Under the pieces are notes generated by a model. That model saw only the letters and a list, made by a program, of their open reading frames with translations. It searched no databases and was not told where the DNA came from. From Calendula officinalis (Eukaryota; Streptophyta; Magnoliopsida; Asterales; Asteraceae), in assembly GCA_963853835.1 (NCBI GenBank), contig OY970824.1, positions 40,432,727 through 40,496,726 on the forward strand: 64,000 nt of DNA. Direction: 5' to 3'. Each line of letters begins with the position of its first letter. Position 1 is the stretch's first letter. Both the position numbers and the translations under genes were made by a program. Positions 45,845-56,422 of the stretch are shown here, piece after piece.

Positions 45845-48484
45845 TTGGATATTGAAGAGTTCGGGCCGAAGAGGGATGTTCTGGCCGAAGTGGTGTTCGG
45901 GCCGAAGTGGGATGTTCGGGCCGAAGTGGTGTTCGGGCCGAAGTGGTGTTCGGGCCGAAGTTCGGCGTTCGGGCCGAGGATGATGTTCGGGCCGAGGTTG
46001 AAGTTTGGGCCGAGGTCGGAGTTCGGGCCGAGGTTGAAGTTCGGGCCGAGATTGAAGTTCGGGCCGAAAATGAAGTTCGGGCCGAGAACAGTGAAGAGTT
46101 GGGGCCGAACTTGTTCTTGGCAGTGACGAACGAACCATCTATTCTGGTTACTCGTGGGCGTGAAACGGACACCCGAGCTGAAAGTTATGAATGTTTTAGT
46201 ATAGCACCTTTTGTCACACAATCTTGGATATTGAAGAGTTCGGGCCGAAGAGGGATGTTCGGGCCGAAGTGGTGTTCGGGCCGAAGTGGGATGTTCGGGC
46301 CGAAGTGGTGTTCGGGCCGAAGTGGTGTTCGGGCCGAAGTTCGGTGTTCGGGCCGAAGGATGATGTTCGGGCCGAGGTTGAAGTTCGGGCCGAGGTCGGA
46401 GTTCGGGCCGAGGTTGAAGTTCGGGCCGAGGTTGAAGTTCGGGCCGAAAATGAAGTTCGGGCCGAGAACAGTGAAGAGTTGGGGCCGAACTTGTTCTTGG
46501 CAGTGACGAACGAACCATCTATTTTGGTTACTCGTGGGCGTGAAACGGACACCCGAGCTGAAAGTTATGAATGATTTAGTATAGCACCTTTTGTCACACA
46601 ATCTTGGATATTGAAGAGTTCGGGCCGAAGAGGGATGTTCGGGCCGAAGTGGGATGTTCGGGCTGAAGTGGTGTTCGGGCCGAAGTTCGGTGTTCGGGCC
46701 GAGGATGATATTCGGGCCGAGGTTGATGTTCGGGCCGAGGTCGGAGTTCGGGCCGAGGTTGAAGTTTGGGCCGAGGTTGAAGTTCGGGCCGAAAATGAAG
46801 TTCGGGCCGGGAACAGTGAAGAGTTCGGGCCGAACTTGTTCTTGGCAGTGACGAACGAACCATCTATTTTGGTTACTCGTGGGCGTGAAACGGACACTCG
46901 AGCTGAAAGTTATGAATGTTTTAGTATAGCATCTTTTGTCACACAATCTTGGATATTGAAGAGTTCGGGCCGAAGAGGGATGTTCGGGATGAAGTGGTGT
47001 TCGGGCCGAAGTGGGATGTTCGGGCCGAAGTGGTGTTCGGGCCAAAGTGGTGTTCGGGCCGAAGTTCGGTGTTCGGGCCGAGGATGATGTTCGGGCCGAG
47101 GTTGAAGTTCGGGCCGAGGTCGGAGTTCGGGCCGAGGTTGAAGTTCGGGCCGAGGTTGAAGTTCGGGCCGAAAATGAAGTTCGGGCCGGGAACAGTGAAG
47201 AGTTCGGGCCGAACTTGTTCTTGGCAGTGACGAACGAACCATCTATTTTGGTTACTCGTGGGCGTGAAACGGACACCCGAGCTGAAAGTTATGAATGTTT
47301 TAGTATAGCACCTTTTGTCACACAATCTTGGATATTGAAGAGTTCGGGCCGAAGAGGGATGTTCGGGCCGAAGTGGTGTTCGGGCCGAAGTGGGATGTTC
47401 GGGCCGAAGTGGTGTTCGGGCCGAAGTGGTGTTCGGGCCGAAGTTCGGTGTTCGGGGCCGAAGGATGATGTTCGGGCCGAGGTTGAAGTTCGGGCCGAGG
47501 TCGGAGTTCGGGCCGAGGTTGAAGTTTGGGCCGAGGTTGAAGTTCGGGCCGAAAATGAAGTTCGGGCCGAGAACAGTGAAGAGTTGGGGCCGAACTTGTT
47601 CTTGGCAGTGACGAACGAACCATCTATTTTGGTTACTCGTGGGCGTGAAACGGACACCCGAGCTGAAAGTTATGAATGATTTAGTATAGCACCTTTTGTC
47701 ACACAATCTTGGATATTGAAGAGTTCGGGCCGAAGAGGGATGTTCGGGCCGAAGTGGTGTTCGGGCCGAAGTGGGATGTTCGGGCTGAAGTGGTGTTCGG
47801 GCTGAAGTGGTGTTCGGGCTGAAGTTCGGTGTTCGGGCCGAGGATGATATTCGGGCCGAGGTTGAAGTTCGGGCCGAGGTCGGAGTTCGGGCCGAGGTTG
47901 AAGGTTGGGCCGAGGTTGAAGTTCGGGCCGAAAATGAAGTTCGGGCCGGGAATAGTGAAGAGTTCGGGCCGAACTTGTTCTTGGCAGTGACGAACGAACC
48001 ATCTATTTTGGTTACTCGTGGGCGTGAAACGGACACTCGAGCTGAAAGTTATGAATGTTTTAGTATAGCATCTTTTGTCACACAATCTTGGATATTGAAG
48101 AGTTCGGGCCGAAGAGGGATGTTCGGGATGAAGTGGTGTTCGGGCCGAAGTGGGATGTTCGGGCCGAAGTGGTGTTCGGGCCGAAGTGGTGTTCGGGCCG
48201 AAGTTCGGTGTTAGGGCCGAGGATGATGTTCGGGCCGAGGTTGAAGTTCGGGCCGAGGTCGGAGTTCGGGCCGAGGTTGAAGTTCGGGCCGAGGTTGAAG
48301 TTCGGGCCGAGGTTGAAGTTCGGGCCGAAAATGAAGTTCGGGCCGGGAACAGTGAAGAGTTCGGGCCGAACTTGTTCTTGGCAGTGACGAACGAACCATC
48401 TATTTTGGTTACTCGTGGGCGTGAAACGGACACTCGAGCTGAAAGTTATGAATGTTTTAGTATAGCATCTTTTGTCACACAATC
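45845..48484 (+). repeat. 2,640-bp HOR copy 2 (A-B-C-D-E-F-G)
   Basis: Monomer starts are 45,845, 46,224, 46,604, 46,949, 47,328, 47,709 and 48,088. Line-by-line comparison with copy 1 shows very few changes outside the final linker, for example GGTTGATGTTC near 46,724 and GGAGTTCGG against GGAGTGCGG near 44,484. The final linker is of the type that normally precedes D (CATCTATT, CACTCGAG, GCATCTTTT), matching the D unit that follows instead of A. Confidence 0.93.
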
Positions 48485-50020
48485 TTGGATATTGAAGAGT
48501 TCGGGCCGAAGAGGGATGTTCGGGATGAAGTGGTGTTCGGGCCGAAGTGGGATGTTCGGGCCGAAGTGGTGTTCGGGCCAAAGTGGTGTTCGGGCCGAAG
48601 TTCGGTGTTCGGGCCGAGGATGATGTTCGGGCCGAGGTTGAAGTTCGGGCCGAGGTCGGAGTTCGGGCCGAGGTTGAAGTTCGGGCCGAGGTTGAAGTTC
48701 GGGCCGAAAATGAAGTTCGGGCCGGGAACAGTGAAGAGTTCGGGCCGAACTTGTTCTTGGCAGTGACGAACGAACCATCTATTTTGGTTACTCGTGGGCG
48801 TGAAACGGACACCCGAGCTGAAAGTTATGAATGTTTTAGTATAGCACCTTTTGTCACACAATCTTGGATATTGAAGAGTTCGGGCCGAAGAGGGATGTTC
48901 GGGCCGAAGTGGTGTTCGGGCCGAAGTGGGATGTTCGGGCCGAAGTGGTGTTCGGGCCGAAGTGGTGTTCGGGCCGAAGTTCGGTGTTCGGGGCCGAAGG
49001 ATGATGTTCGGGCCGAGGTTGAAGTTCGGGCCGAGGTCGGAGTTCGGGCCGAGGTTGAAGTTTGGGCCGAGGTTGAAGTTCGGGCCGAAAATGAAGTTCG
49101 GGCCGAGAACAGTGAAGAGTTGGGGCCGAACTTGTTCTTGGCAGTGACGAACGAACCATCTATTTTGGTTACTCGTGGGCGTGAAACGGACACCCGAGCT
49201 GAAAGTTATGAATGATTTAGTATAGCACCTTTTGTCACACAATCTTGGATATTGAAGAGTTCGGGCCGAAGAGGGATGTTCGGGCCGAAGTGGTGTTCGG
49301 GCCGAAGTGGGATGTTCGGGCTGAAGTGGTGTTCGGGCTGAAGTGGTGTTCGGGCTGAAGTTCGGTGCTCGGGCCGAGGATGATATTCGGGCCGAGGTTG
49401 AAGTTCGGGCCGAGGTCGGAGTTCGGGCCGAGGTTGAAGGTTGGGCCGAGGTTGAAGTTCGGGCCGAAAATGAAGTTCGGGCCGGGAATAGTGAAGAGTT
49501 CGGGCCGAACTTGTTCTTGGCAGTGACGAACGAACCATCTATTTTGGTTACTCGTGGGCGTGAAACGGACACTCGAGCTGAAAGTTATGAATGTTTTAGT
49601 ATAGCATCTTTTGTCACACAATCTTGGATATTGAAGAGTTCGGGCCGAAGAGGGATGTTCGGGATGAAGTGGTGTTCGGGCCGAAGTGGGATGTTCGGGC
49701 CGAAGTGGTGTTCGGGCCGAAGTGGTGTTCGGGCCGAAGTTCGGTGTTAGGGCCGAGGATGATGTTCGGGCCGAGGTTGAAGTTCGGGCCGAGGTCGGAG
49801 TTCGGGCCGAGGTTGAAGTTCGGGCCGAGGTTGAAGTTCGGGCCGAGGTTGAAGTTCGGGCCGAAAATGAAGTTCGGGCCGGGAACAGTGAAGAGTTCGG
49901 GCCGAACTTGTTCTTGGCAGTGACGAACGAACCATTTATTTTGGTTACTCGTGGGCGTGAAACGGACATTCGAGCTGAAAGTTATGAATGTTTTAGTATA
50001 GCACCTTTTGTCACACAATC
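48485..50020 (+). repeat. Partial HOR copy (D-E-F-G, 1,536 bp)
   Basis: Monomer starts are 48,485, 48,864, 49,245 and 49,624. Lengths 379, 381, 379 and 397 equal D-G of the full copies, and the diagnostic marks agree. A-B-C is absent, so this is one step of unequal exchange between G and C. One private base change, TTCGGTGCTC near 49,363, is seen in the F unit. Confidence 0.92.
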
Positions 50021-52660
50021 TTGGATATTGAAGAGTTCGGGCCGAAGAGGGATGTTCTGGCCGAAGTGGTGTTCGGGCCGAAGTGGGATGTTCGGGCCGA
50101 AGTGGTGTTCGGGCCGAAGTGGTGTTCGGGCCGAAGTTCGGCGTTCGGGCCGAGGATGATGTTCGGGCCGAGGTTGAAGTTTGGGCCGAGGTCGGAGTTC
50201 GGGCCGAGGTTGAAGTTCGGGCCGAGATTGAAGTTCGGGCCGAAAATGAAGTTCGGGCCGAGAACAGTGAAGAGTTGGGGCCGAACTTGTTCTTGGCAGT
50301 GACGAACGAACCATCTATTCTGGTTACTCGTGGGCGTGAAACGGACACCCGAGCTGAAAGTTATGAATGTTTTAGTATAGCACCTTTTGTCACACAATCT
50401 TGGATATTGAAGAGTTCGGGCCGAAGAGGGATGTTCGGGCCGAAGTGGTGTTCGGGCCGAAGTGGGATGTTCGGGCCGAAGTGGTGTTCGGGCCGAAGTG
50501 GTGTTCGGGCCGAAGTTCGGTGTTCGGGCCGAAGGATGATGTTCGGGCCGAGGTTGAAGTTCGGGCCGAGGTCGGAGTTCGGGCCGAGGTTGAAGTTCGG
50601 GCCGAGGTTGAAGTTCGGGCCGAAAATGAAGTTCGGGCCGAGAACAGTGAAGAGTTGGGGCCGAACTTGTTCTTGGCAGTGACGAACGAACCATCTATTT
50701 TGGTTACTCGTGGGCGTGAAACGGACACCCGAGCTGAAAGTTATGAATGATTTAGTATAGCACCTTTTGTCACACAATCTTGGATATTGAAGAGTTCGGG
50801 CCGAAGAGGGATGTTCGGGCCGAAGTGGGATGTTCGGGCTGAAGTGGTGTTCGGGCCGAAGTTCGGTGTTCGGGCCGAGGATGATATTCGGGCCGAGGTT
50901 GAAGTTCGGGCCGAGGTCGGAGTTCGGGCCGAGGTTGAAGTTTGGGCCGAGGTTGAAGTTCGGGCCGAAAATGAAGTTCGGGCCGGGAACAGTGAAGAGT
51001 TCGGGCCGAACTTGTTCTTGGCAGTGACGAACGAACCATCTATTTTGGTTACTCGTGGGCGTGAAACGGACACTCGAGCTGAAAGTTATGAATGTTTTAG
51101 TATAGCATCTTTTGTCACACAATCTTGGATATTGAAGAGTTCGGGCCGAAGAGGGATGTTCGGGATGAAGTGGTGTTCGGGCCGAAGTGGGATGTTCGGG
51201 CCGAAGTGGTGTTCGGGCCAAAGTGGTGTTCGGGCCGAAGTTCGGTGTTCGGGCCGAGGATGATGTTCGGGCCGAGGTTGAAGTTCGGGCCGAGGTCGGA
51301 GTTCGGGCCGAGGTTGAAGTTCGGGCCGAGGTTGAAGTTCGGGCCGAAAATGAAGTTCGGGCCGGGAACAGTGAAGAGTTCGGGCCGAACTTGTTCTTGG
51401 CAGTGACGAACGAACCATCTATTTTGGTTACTCGTGGGCGTGAAACGGACACCCGAGCTGAAAGTTATGAATGTTTTAGTATAGCACCTTTTGTCACACA
51501 ATCTTGGATATTGAAGAGTTCGGGCCGAAGAGGGATGTTCGGGCCGAAGTGGTGTTCGGGCCGAAGTGGGATGTTCGGGCCGAAGTGGTGTTCGGGCCGA
51601 AGTGGTGTTCGGGCCGAAGTTCGGTGTTCGGGGCCGAAGGATGATGTTCGGGCCGAGGTTGAAGTTCGGGCCGAGGTCGGAGTTCGGGCCGAGGTTGAAG
51701 TTTGGGCCGAGGTTGAAGTTCGGGCCGAAAATGAAGTTCGGGCCGAGAACAGTGAAGAGTTGGGGCCGAACTTGTTCTTGGCAGTGACGAACGAACCATC
51801 TATTTTGGTTACTCGTGGGCGTGAAACGGACACCCGAGCTGAAAGTTATGAATGATTTAGTATAGCACCTTTTGTCACACAATCTTGGATATTGAAGAGT
51901 TCGGGCCGAAGAGGGATGTTCGGGCCGAAGTGGTGTTCGGGCCGAAGTGGGATGTTCGGGCTGAAGTGGTGTTCGGGCTGAAGTGGTGTTCGGGCTGAAG
52001 TTCGGTGTTCGGGCCGAGGATGATATTCGGGCCGAGGTTGAAGTTCGGGCCGAGGTCGGAGTTCGGGCCGAGGTTGAAGGTTGGGCCGAGGTTGAAGTTC
52101 GGGCCGAAAATGAAGTTCGGGCCGGGAATAGTGAAGAGTTCGGGCCGAACTTGTCCTTGGCAGTGACGAACGAACCATCTATTTTGGTTACTCGTGGGCG
52201 TGAAACGGACACTCGAGCTGAAAGTTATGAATGTTTTAGTATAGCATCTTTTGTCACACAATCTTGGATATTGAAGAGTTCGGGCCGAAGAGGGATGTTC
52301 GGGATGAAGTGGTGTTAGGGCCGAAGTGGGATGTTCGGGCCGAAGTGGTGTTCGGGCCGAAGTGGTGTTCGGGCCGAAGTTCGGTGTTAGGGCCGAGGAT
52401 GATGTTCGGGCCGAGGTTGAAGTTCGGGCCGAGGTCGGAGTTCGGGCCGAGGTTGAAGTTCGGGCCGAGGTTGAAGTTCGGGCCGAGGTTGAAGTTCGGG
52501 CCGAAAATGAAGTTCGGGCCGGGAACAGTGAAGAGTTCGGGCCGAACTTGTTCTTGGCAGTGACGAACGAACCATCTATTTTGGTTACTCGTGGGCGTGA
52601 AACGGACACTCGAGCTGAAAGTTATGAATGTTTTAGTATAGCATCTTTTGTCACACAATC
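50021..52660 (+). repeat. 2,640-bp HOR copy 3 (A-B-C-D-E-F-G)
   Basis: Monomer starts are 50,021, 50,400, 50,780, 51,125, 51,504, 51,885 and 52,264. It matches copies 1 and 2 with rare changes, such as CTTGTCCTTGG near 52,152 and GTGTTAGGGCC near 52,310 in the G unit. As in copy 2, the last linker is of the D-preceding type and D follows. Confidence 0.93.
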
Positions 52661-53420
52661 TTGGATATTGAAGAGTTCGGGCCGAAGAGGGATGTTCGGG
52701 ATGAAGTGGTGTTCGGGCCGAAGTGGGATGTTCGGGCCGAAGTGGTGTTCGGGCCAAAGTGGTGTTCGGGCCGAAGTTCGGTGTTCGGGCCGAGGATGAT
52801 GTTCGGGCCGAGGTTGAAGTTCGGGCCGAGGTCGGAGTTCGGGCCGAGGTTGAAGTTCGGGCCGAGGTTGAAGTTCGGGCCGAAAATGAAGTTCGGGCCG
52901 GGAACAGTGAAGAGTTCGGGCCGAACTTGTTCTTGGCAGTGACGAACGAACCATCTATTTTGGTTACTCGTGGGCGTGAAACGGACACCCGAGCTGAAAG
53001 TTATGAATGTTTTAGTATAGCACCTTTTGTCACACAATCTTGGATATTGAAGAGTTCGGGCCGAAGAGGGATGTTCGGGCCGAAGTGGTGTTCGGGCCGA
53101 AGTGGGATGTTCGGGCCGAAGTGGTGTTCGGGCCGAAGTGGTGTTCGGGCCGAAGTTCGGTGTTCGGGGCCGAAGGATGATGTTCGGGCCGAGGTTGAAG
53201 TTCGGGCCGAGGTCGGAGTTCGGGCCGAGGTTGAAGTTTGGGCCGAGGTTGAAGTTCGGGCCGAAAATGAAGTTCGGGCCGAGAACAGTGAAGAGTTGGG
53301 GCCGAACTTGTTCTTGGCAGTGACGAACGAACCATCTATTTTGGTTACTCGTGGGCGTGAAACGGACACCCGAGCTGAAAGTTATGAATGATTTAGTATA
53401 GCACCTTTTGTCACACAATC

Positions 53421-53799
53421 TTGGATATTGAAGAGTTCGGGCCGAAGAGGGATGTTCGGGCCGAAGTGGTGTTCGGGCCGAAGTGGGATGTTCGGGCTGA
53501 AGTGGTGTTCGGGCCGAAGTGGTGTTCGGGCCGAAGTTCGGCGTTCGGGCCGAGGATGATGTTCGGGCCGAGGTTGAAGTTTGGGCCGAGGTCGGAGTTC
53601 GGGCCGAGGTTGAAGTTCGGGCCGAGATTGAAGTTCGGGCCGAAAATGAAGTTCGGGCCGAGAACAGTGAAGAGTTGGGGCCGAACTTGTTCTTGGCAGT
53701 GACGAACGAACCATCTATTCTGGTTACTCGTGGGCGTGAAACGGACACCCGAGCTGAAAGTTATGAATGTTTTAGTATAGCACCTTTTGTCACACAATC
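53421..53799 (+). repeat. F/A hybrid monomer
   Basis: The 5' half has the F mark GGGCTGAAG in the fourth subrepeat and the TTCGGGCC start of F. The 3' half has the A marks AGTTCGGCG, GTTTGGGCC and AGATTGAAG, and the A linker with CTATTCTGG. The switch lies within block 1, in the identical AGTGGTG subrepeats. Length stays at 379 bp. It is the product expected from unequal exchange between an F and an A unit. Confidence 0.88.
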
Positions 53800-56041
53800 T
53801 TGGATATTGAAGAGTTCGGGCCGAAGAGGGATGTTCGGGCCGAAGTGGTGTTCGGGCCGAAGTGGGATGTTCGGGCCGAAGTGGTGTTCGGGCCGAAGTG
53901 GTGTTCGGGCCGAAGGATGATGTTCGGGCCGAGGTTGAAGTTCGGGCCGAGGTCGGAGTTCGGGCCGAGGTTGAAGTTCGGGCCGAGGTTGAAGTTCGGG
54001 CCGAAAATGAAGTTCGGGCCGAGAACAGTGAAGAGTTGGGGCCGAACTTGTTCTTGGCAGTGACGAACGAACCATCTATTTTGGTTACTCGTGGGCGTGA
54101 AACGGACACCCGAGCTGAAAGTTATGAATGATTTAGTATAGCACCTTTTGTCACACAATCTTGGATATTGAAGAGTTCGGGCCGAAGAGGGATGTTCGGG
54201 CCGAAGTGGGATGTTCGGGCTGAAGTGGTGTTCGGGCCGAAGTTCGGTGTTCGGGCCGAGGATGATATTCGGGCCGAGGTTGAAGTTCGGGCCGAGGTCG
54301 GAGTTCGGGCCGAGGTTGAAGTTTGGGCCGAGGTTGAAGTTCGGGCCGAAAATGAAGTTCGGGCCGGGAACAGTGAAGAGTTCGGGCCGAACTTGTTCTT
54401 GGCAGTGACGAACGAACCATCTATTTTGGTTACTCGTGGGCGTGAAACGGACACTCGAGCTGAAAGTTATGAATGTTTTAGTATAGCATCTTTTGTCACA
54501 CAATCTTGGATATTGAAGAGTTCGGGCCGAAGAGGGATGTTCGGGATGAAGTGGTGTTCGGGCCGAAGTGGGATGTTCGGGCCGAAGTGGTGTTCGGGCC
54601 AAAGTGGTGTTCGGGCCGAAGTTCGGTGTTCGGGCCGAGGATGATGTTCGGGCCGAGGTTGAAGTTCGGGCCGAGGTCGGAGTTCGGGCCGAGGTTGAAG
54701 TTCGGGCCGAGGTTGAAGTTCGGGCCGAAAATGAAGTTCGGGCCGGGAACAGTGAAGAGTTCGGGCCGAACTTGTTCTTGGCAGTGACGAACGAACCATC
54801 TATTTTGGTTACTCATGGGCGTGAAACGGACACCCGAGCTGAAAGTTATGAATGTTTTAGTATAGCACCTTTTGTCACACAATCTTGGATATTGAAGAGT
54901 TCGGGCCGAAGAGGGATGTTCGGGCCGAAGTGGTGTTCGGGCCGAAGTGGGATGTTCGGGCCGAAGTGGTGTTCGGGCCGAAGTGGTGTTCGGGCCGAAG
55001 TTCGGTGTTCGGGGCCGAAGGATGATGTTCGGGCCGAGGTTGAAGTTCGGGCCGAGGTCGGAGTTCGGGCCGAGGTTGAAGTTTGGGCCGAGGTTGAAGT
55101 TCGGGCCGAAAATGAAGTTCGGGCCGAGAACAGTGAAGAGTTGGGGCCGAACTTGTTCTTGGCAGTGACGAACGAACCATCTATTTTGGTTACTCGTGGG
55201 CGTGAAACGGACACCCGAGCTGAAAGTTATGAATGATTTAGTATAGCACCTTTTGTCACACAATCTTGGATATTGAAGAGTTCGGGCCGAAGAGGGATGT
55301 TCGGGCCGAAGTGGTGTTCGGGCCGAAGTGGGATGTTCGGGCTGAAGTGGTGTTCGGGCTGAAGTGGTGTTCGGGCTGAAGTTCGGTGTTCGGGCCGAGG
55401 ATGATATTCGGGCCGAGGTTGAAGTTCGGGCCGAGGTCGGAGTTCGGGCCGAGGTTGAAGGTTGGGCCGAGGTTGAAGTTCGGGCCGAAAATGAAGTTCG
55501 GGCCGGGAATAGTGAAGAGTTCGGGCCGAACTTGTTCTTGGCAGTGACGAACGAACCATCTATTTTGGTTACTCGTGGGCGTGAAACGGACACTCGAGCT
55601 GAAAGTTATGAATGTTTTAGTATAGCATCTTTTGTCACACAATCTTGGATATTGAAGAGTTCGGGCCGAAGAGGGATGTTCGGGATGAAGTGGTGTTCGG
55701 GCCGAAGTGGGATGTTCGGGCCGAAGTGGTGTTCGGGCCGAAGTGGTGTTCGGGCCGAAGTTCGGTGTTAGGGCCGAGGATGATGTTCGGGCCGAGGTTG
55801 AAGTTCGGGCCGAGGTCGGAGTTCGGGCCGAGGTTGAAGTTCGGGCCGAGGTTGAAGTTCGGGCCGAGGTTGAAGTTCGGGCCGAAAATGAAGTTCGGGC
55901 CGGGAACAGTGAAGAGTTCGGGCCGAACTTGTTCTTGGCAGTGACGAACGAACTATCTATTTTGGTTACTCGTGGGCGTGAAACGGACACTCGAGCTGAA
56001 AGTTATGAATGTTTTAGTATAGCATCTTTTGTCACACAATC

Positions 56042-56422
56042 TTGGATATTGAAGAGTTCGGGCCGAAGAGGGATGTTCGGGATGAAGTGGTGTTCGGGCC
56101 GAAGTGGGATGTTCGGGCCGAAGTGGTGTTCGGGCCAAAGTGGTGTTCGGGCCGAAGTTCGGTGTTCGGGGCCGAAGGATGATGTTCGGGCCGAGGTTGA
56201 AGTTCGGGCCGAGGTCGGAGTTCGGGCCGAGGTTGAAGGTTGGGCCGAGGTTGAAGTTCGGGCCGAAAATGAAGTTCGGGCCGGGAATAGTGAAGAGTTC
56301 GGGCCGAACTTGTTCTTGGCAGTGACGAACGAACCATCTATTTTGGTTACTCGTGGGCGTGAAACGGACACTCGAGCTGAAAGTTATGAATGTTTTAGTA
56401 TAGCATCTTTTGTCACACAATC
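56042..56422 (+). repeat. D/E/F hybrid monomer
   Basis: It starts with the D marks TTCGGGATGAAG and GGGCCAAAG, continues with the E mark TTCGGGGCCGAAGG, and ends with the F marks AGGTTGAAGG and GGAATAG. Two switches are therefore needed, both within runs of nearly identical subrepeats. The 381-bp length is that of E. Confidence 0.85.
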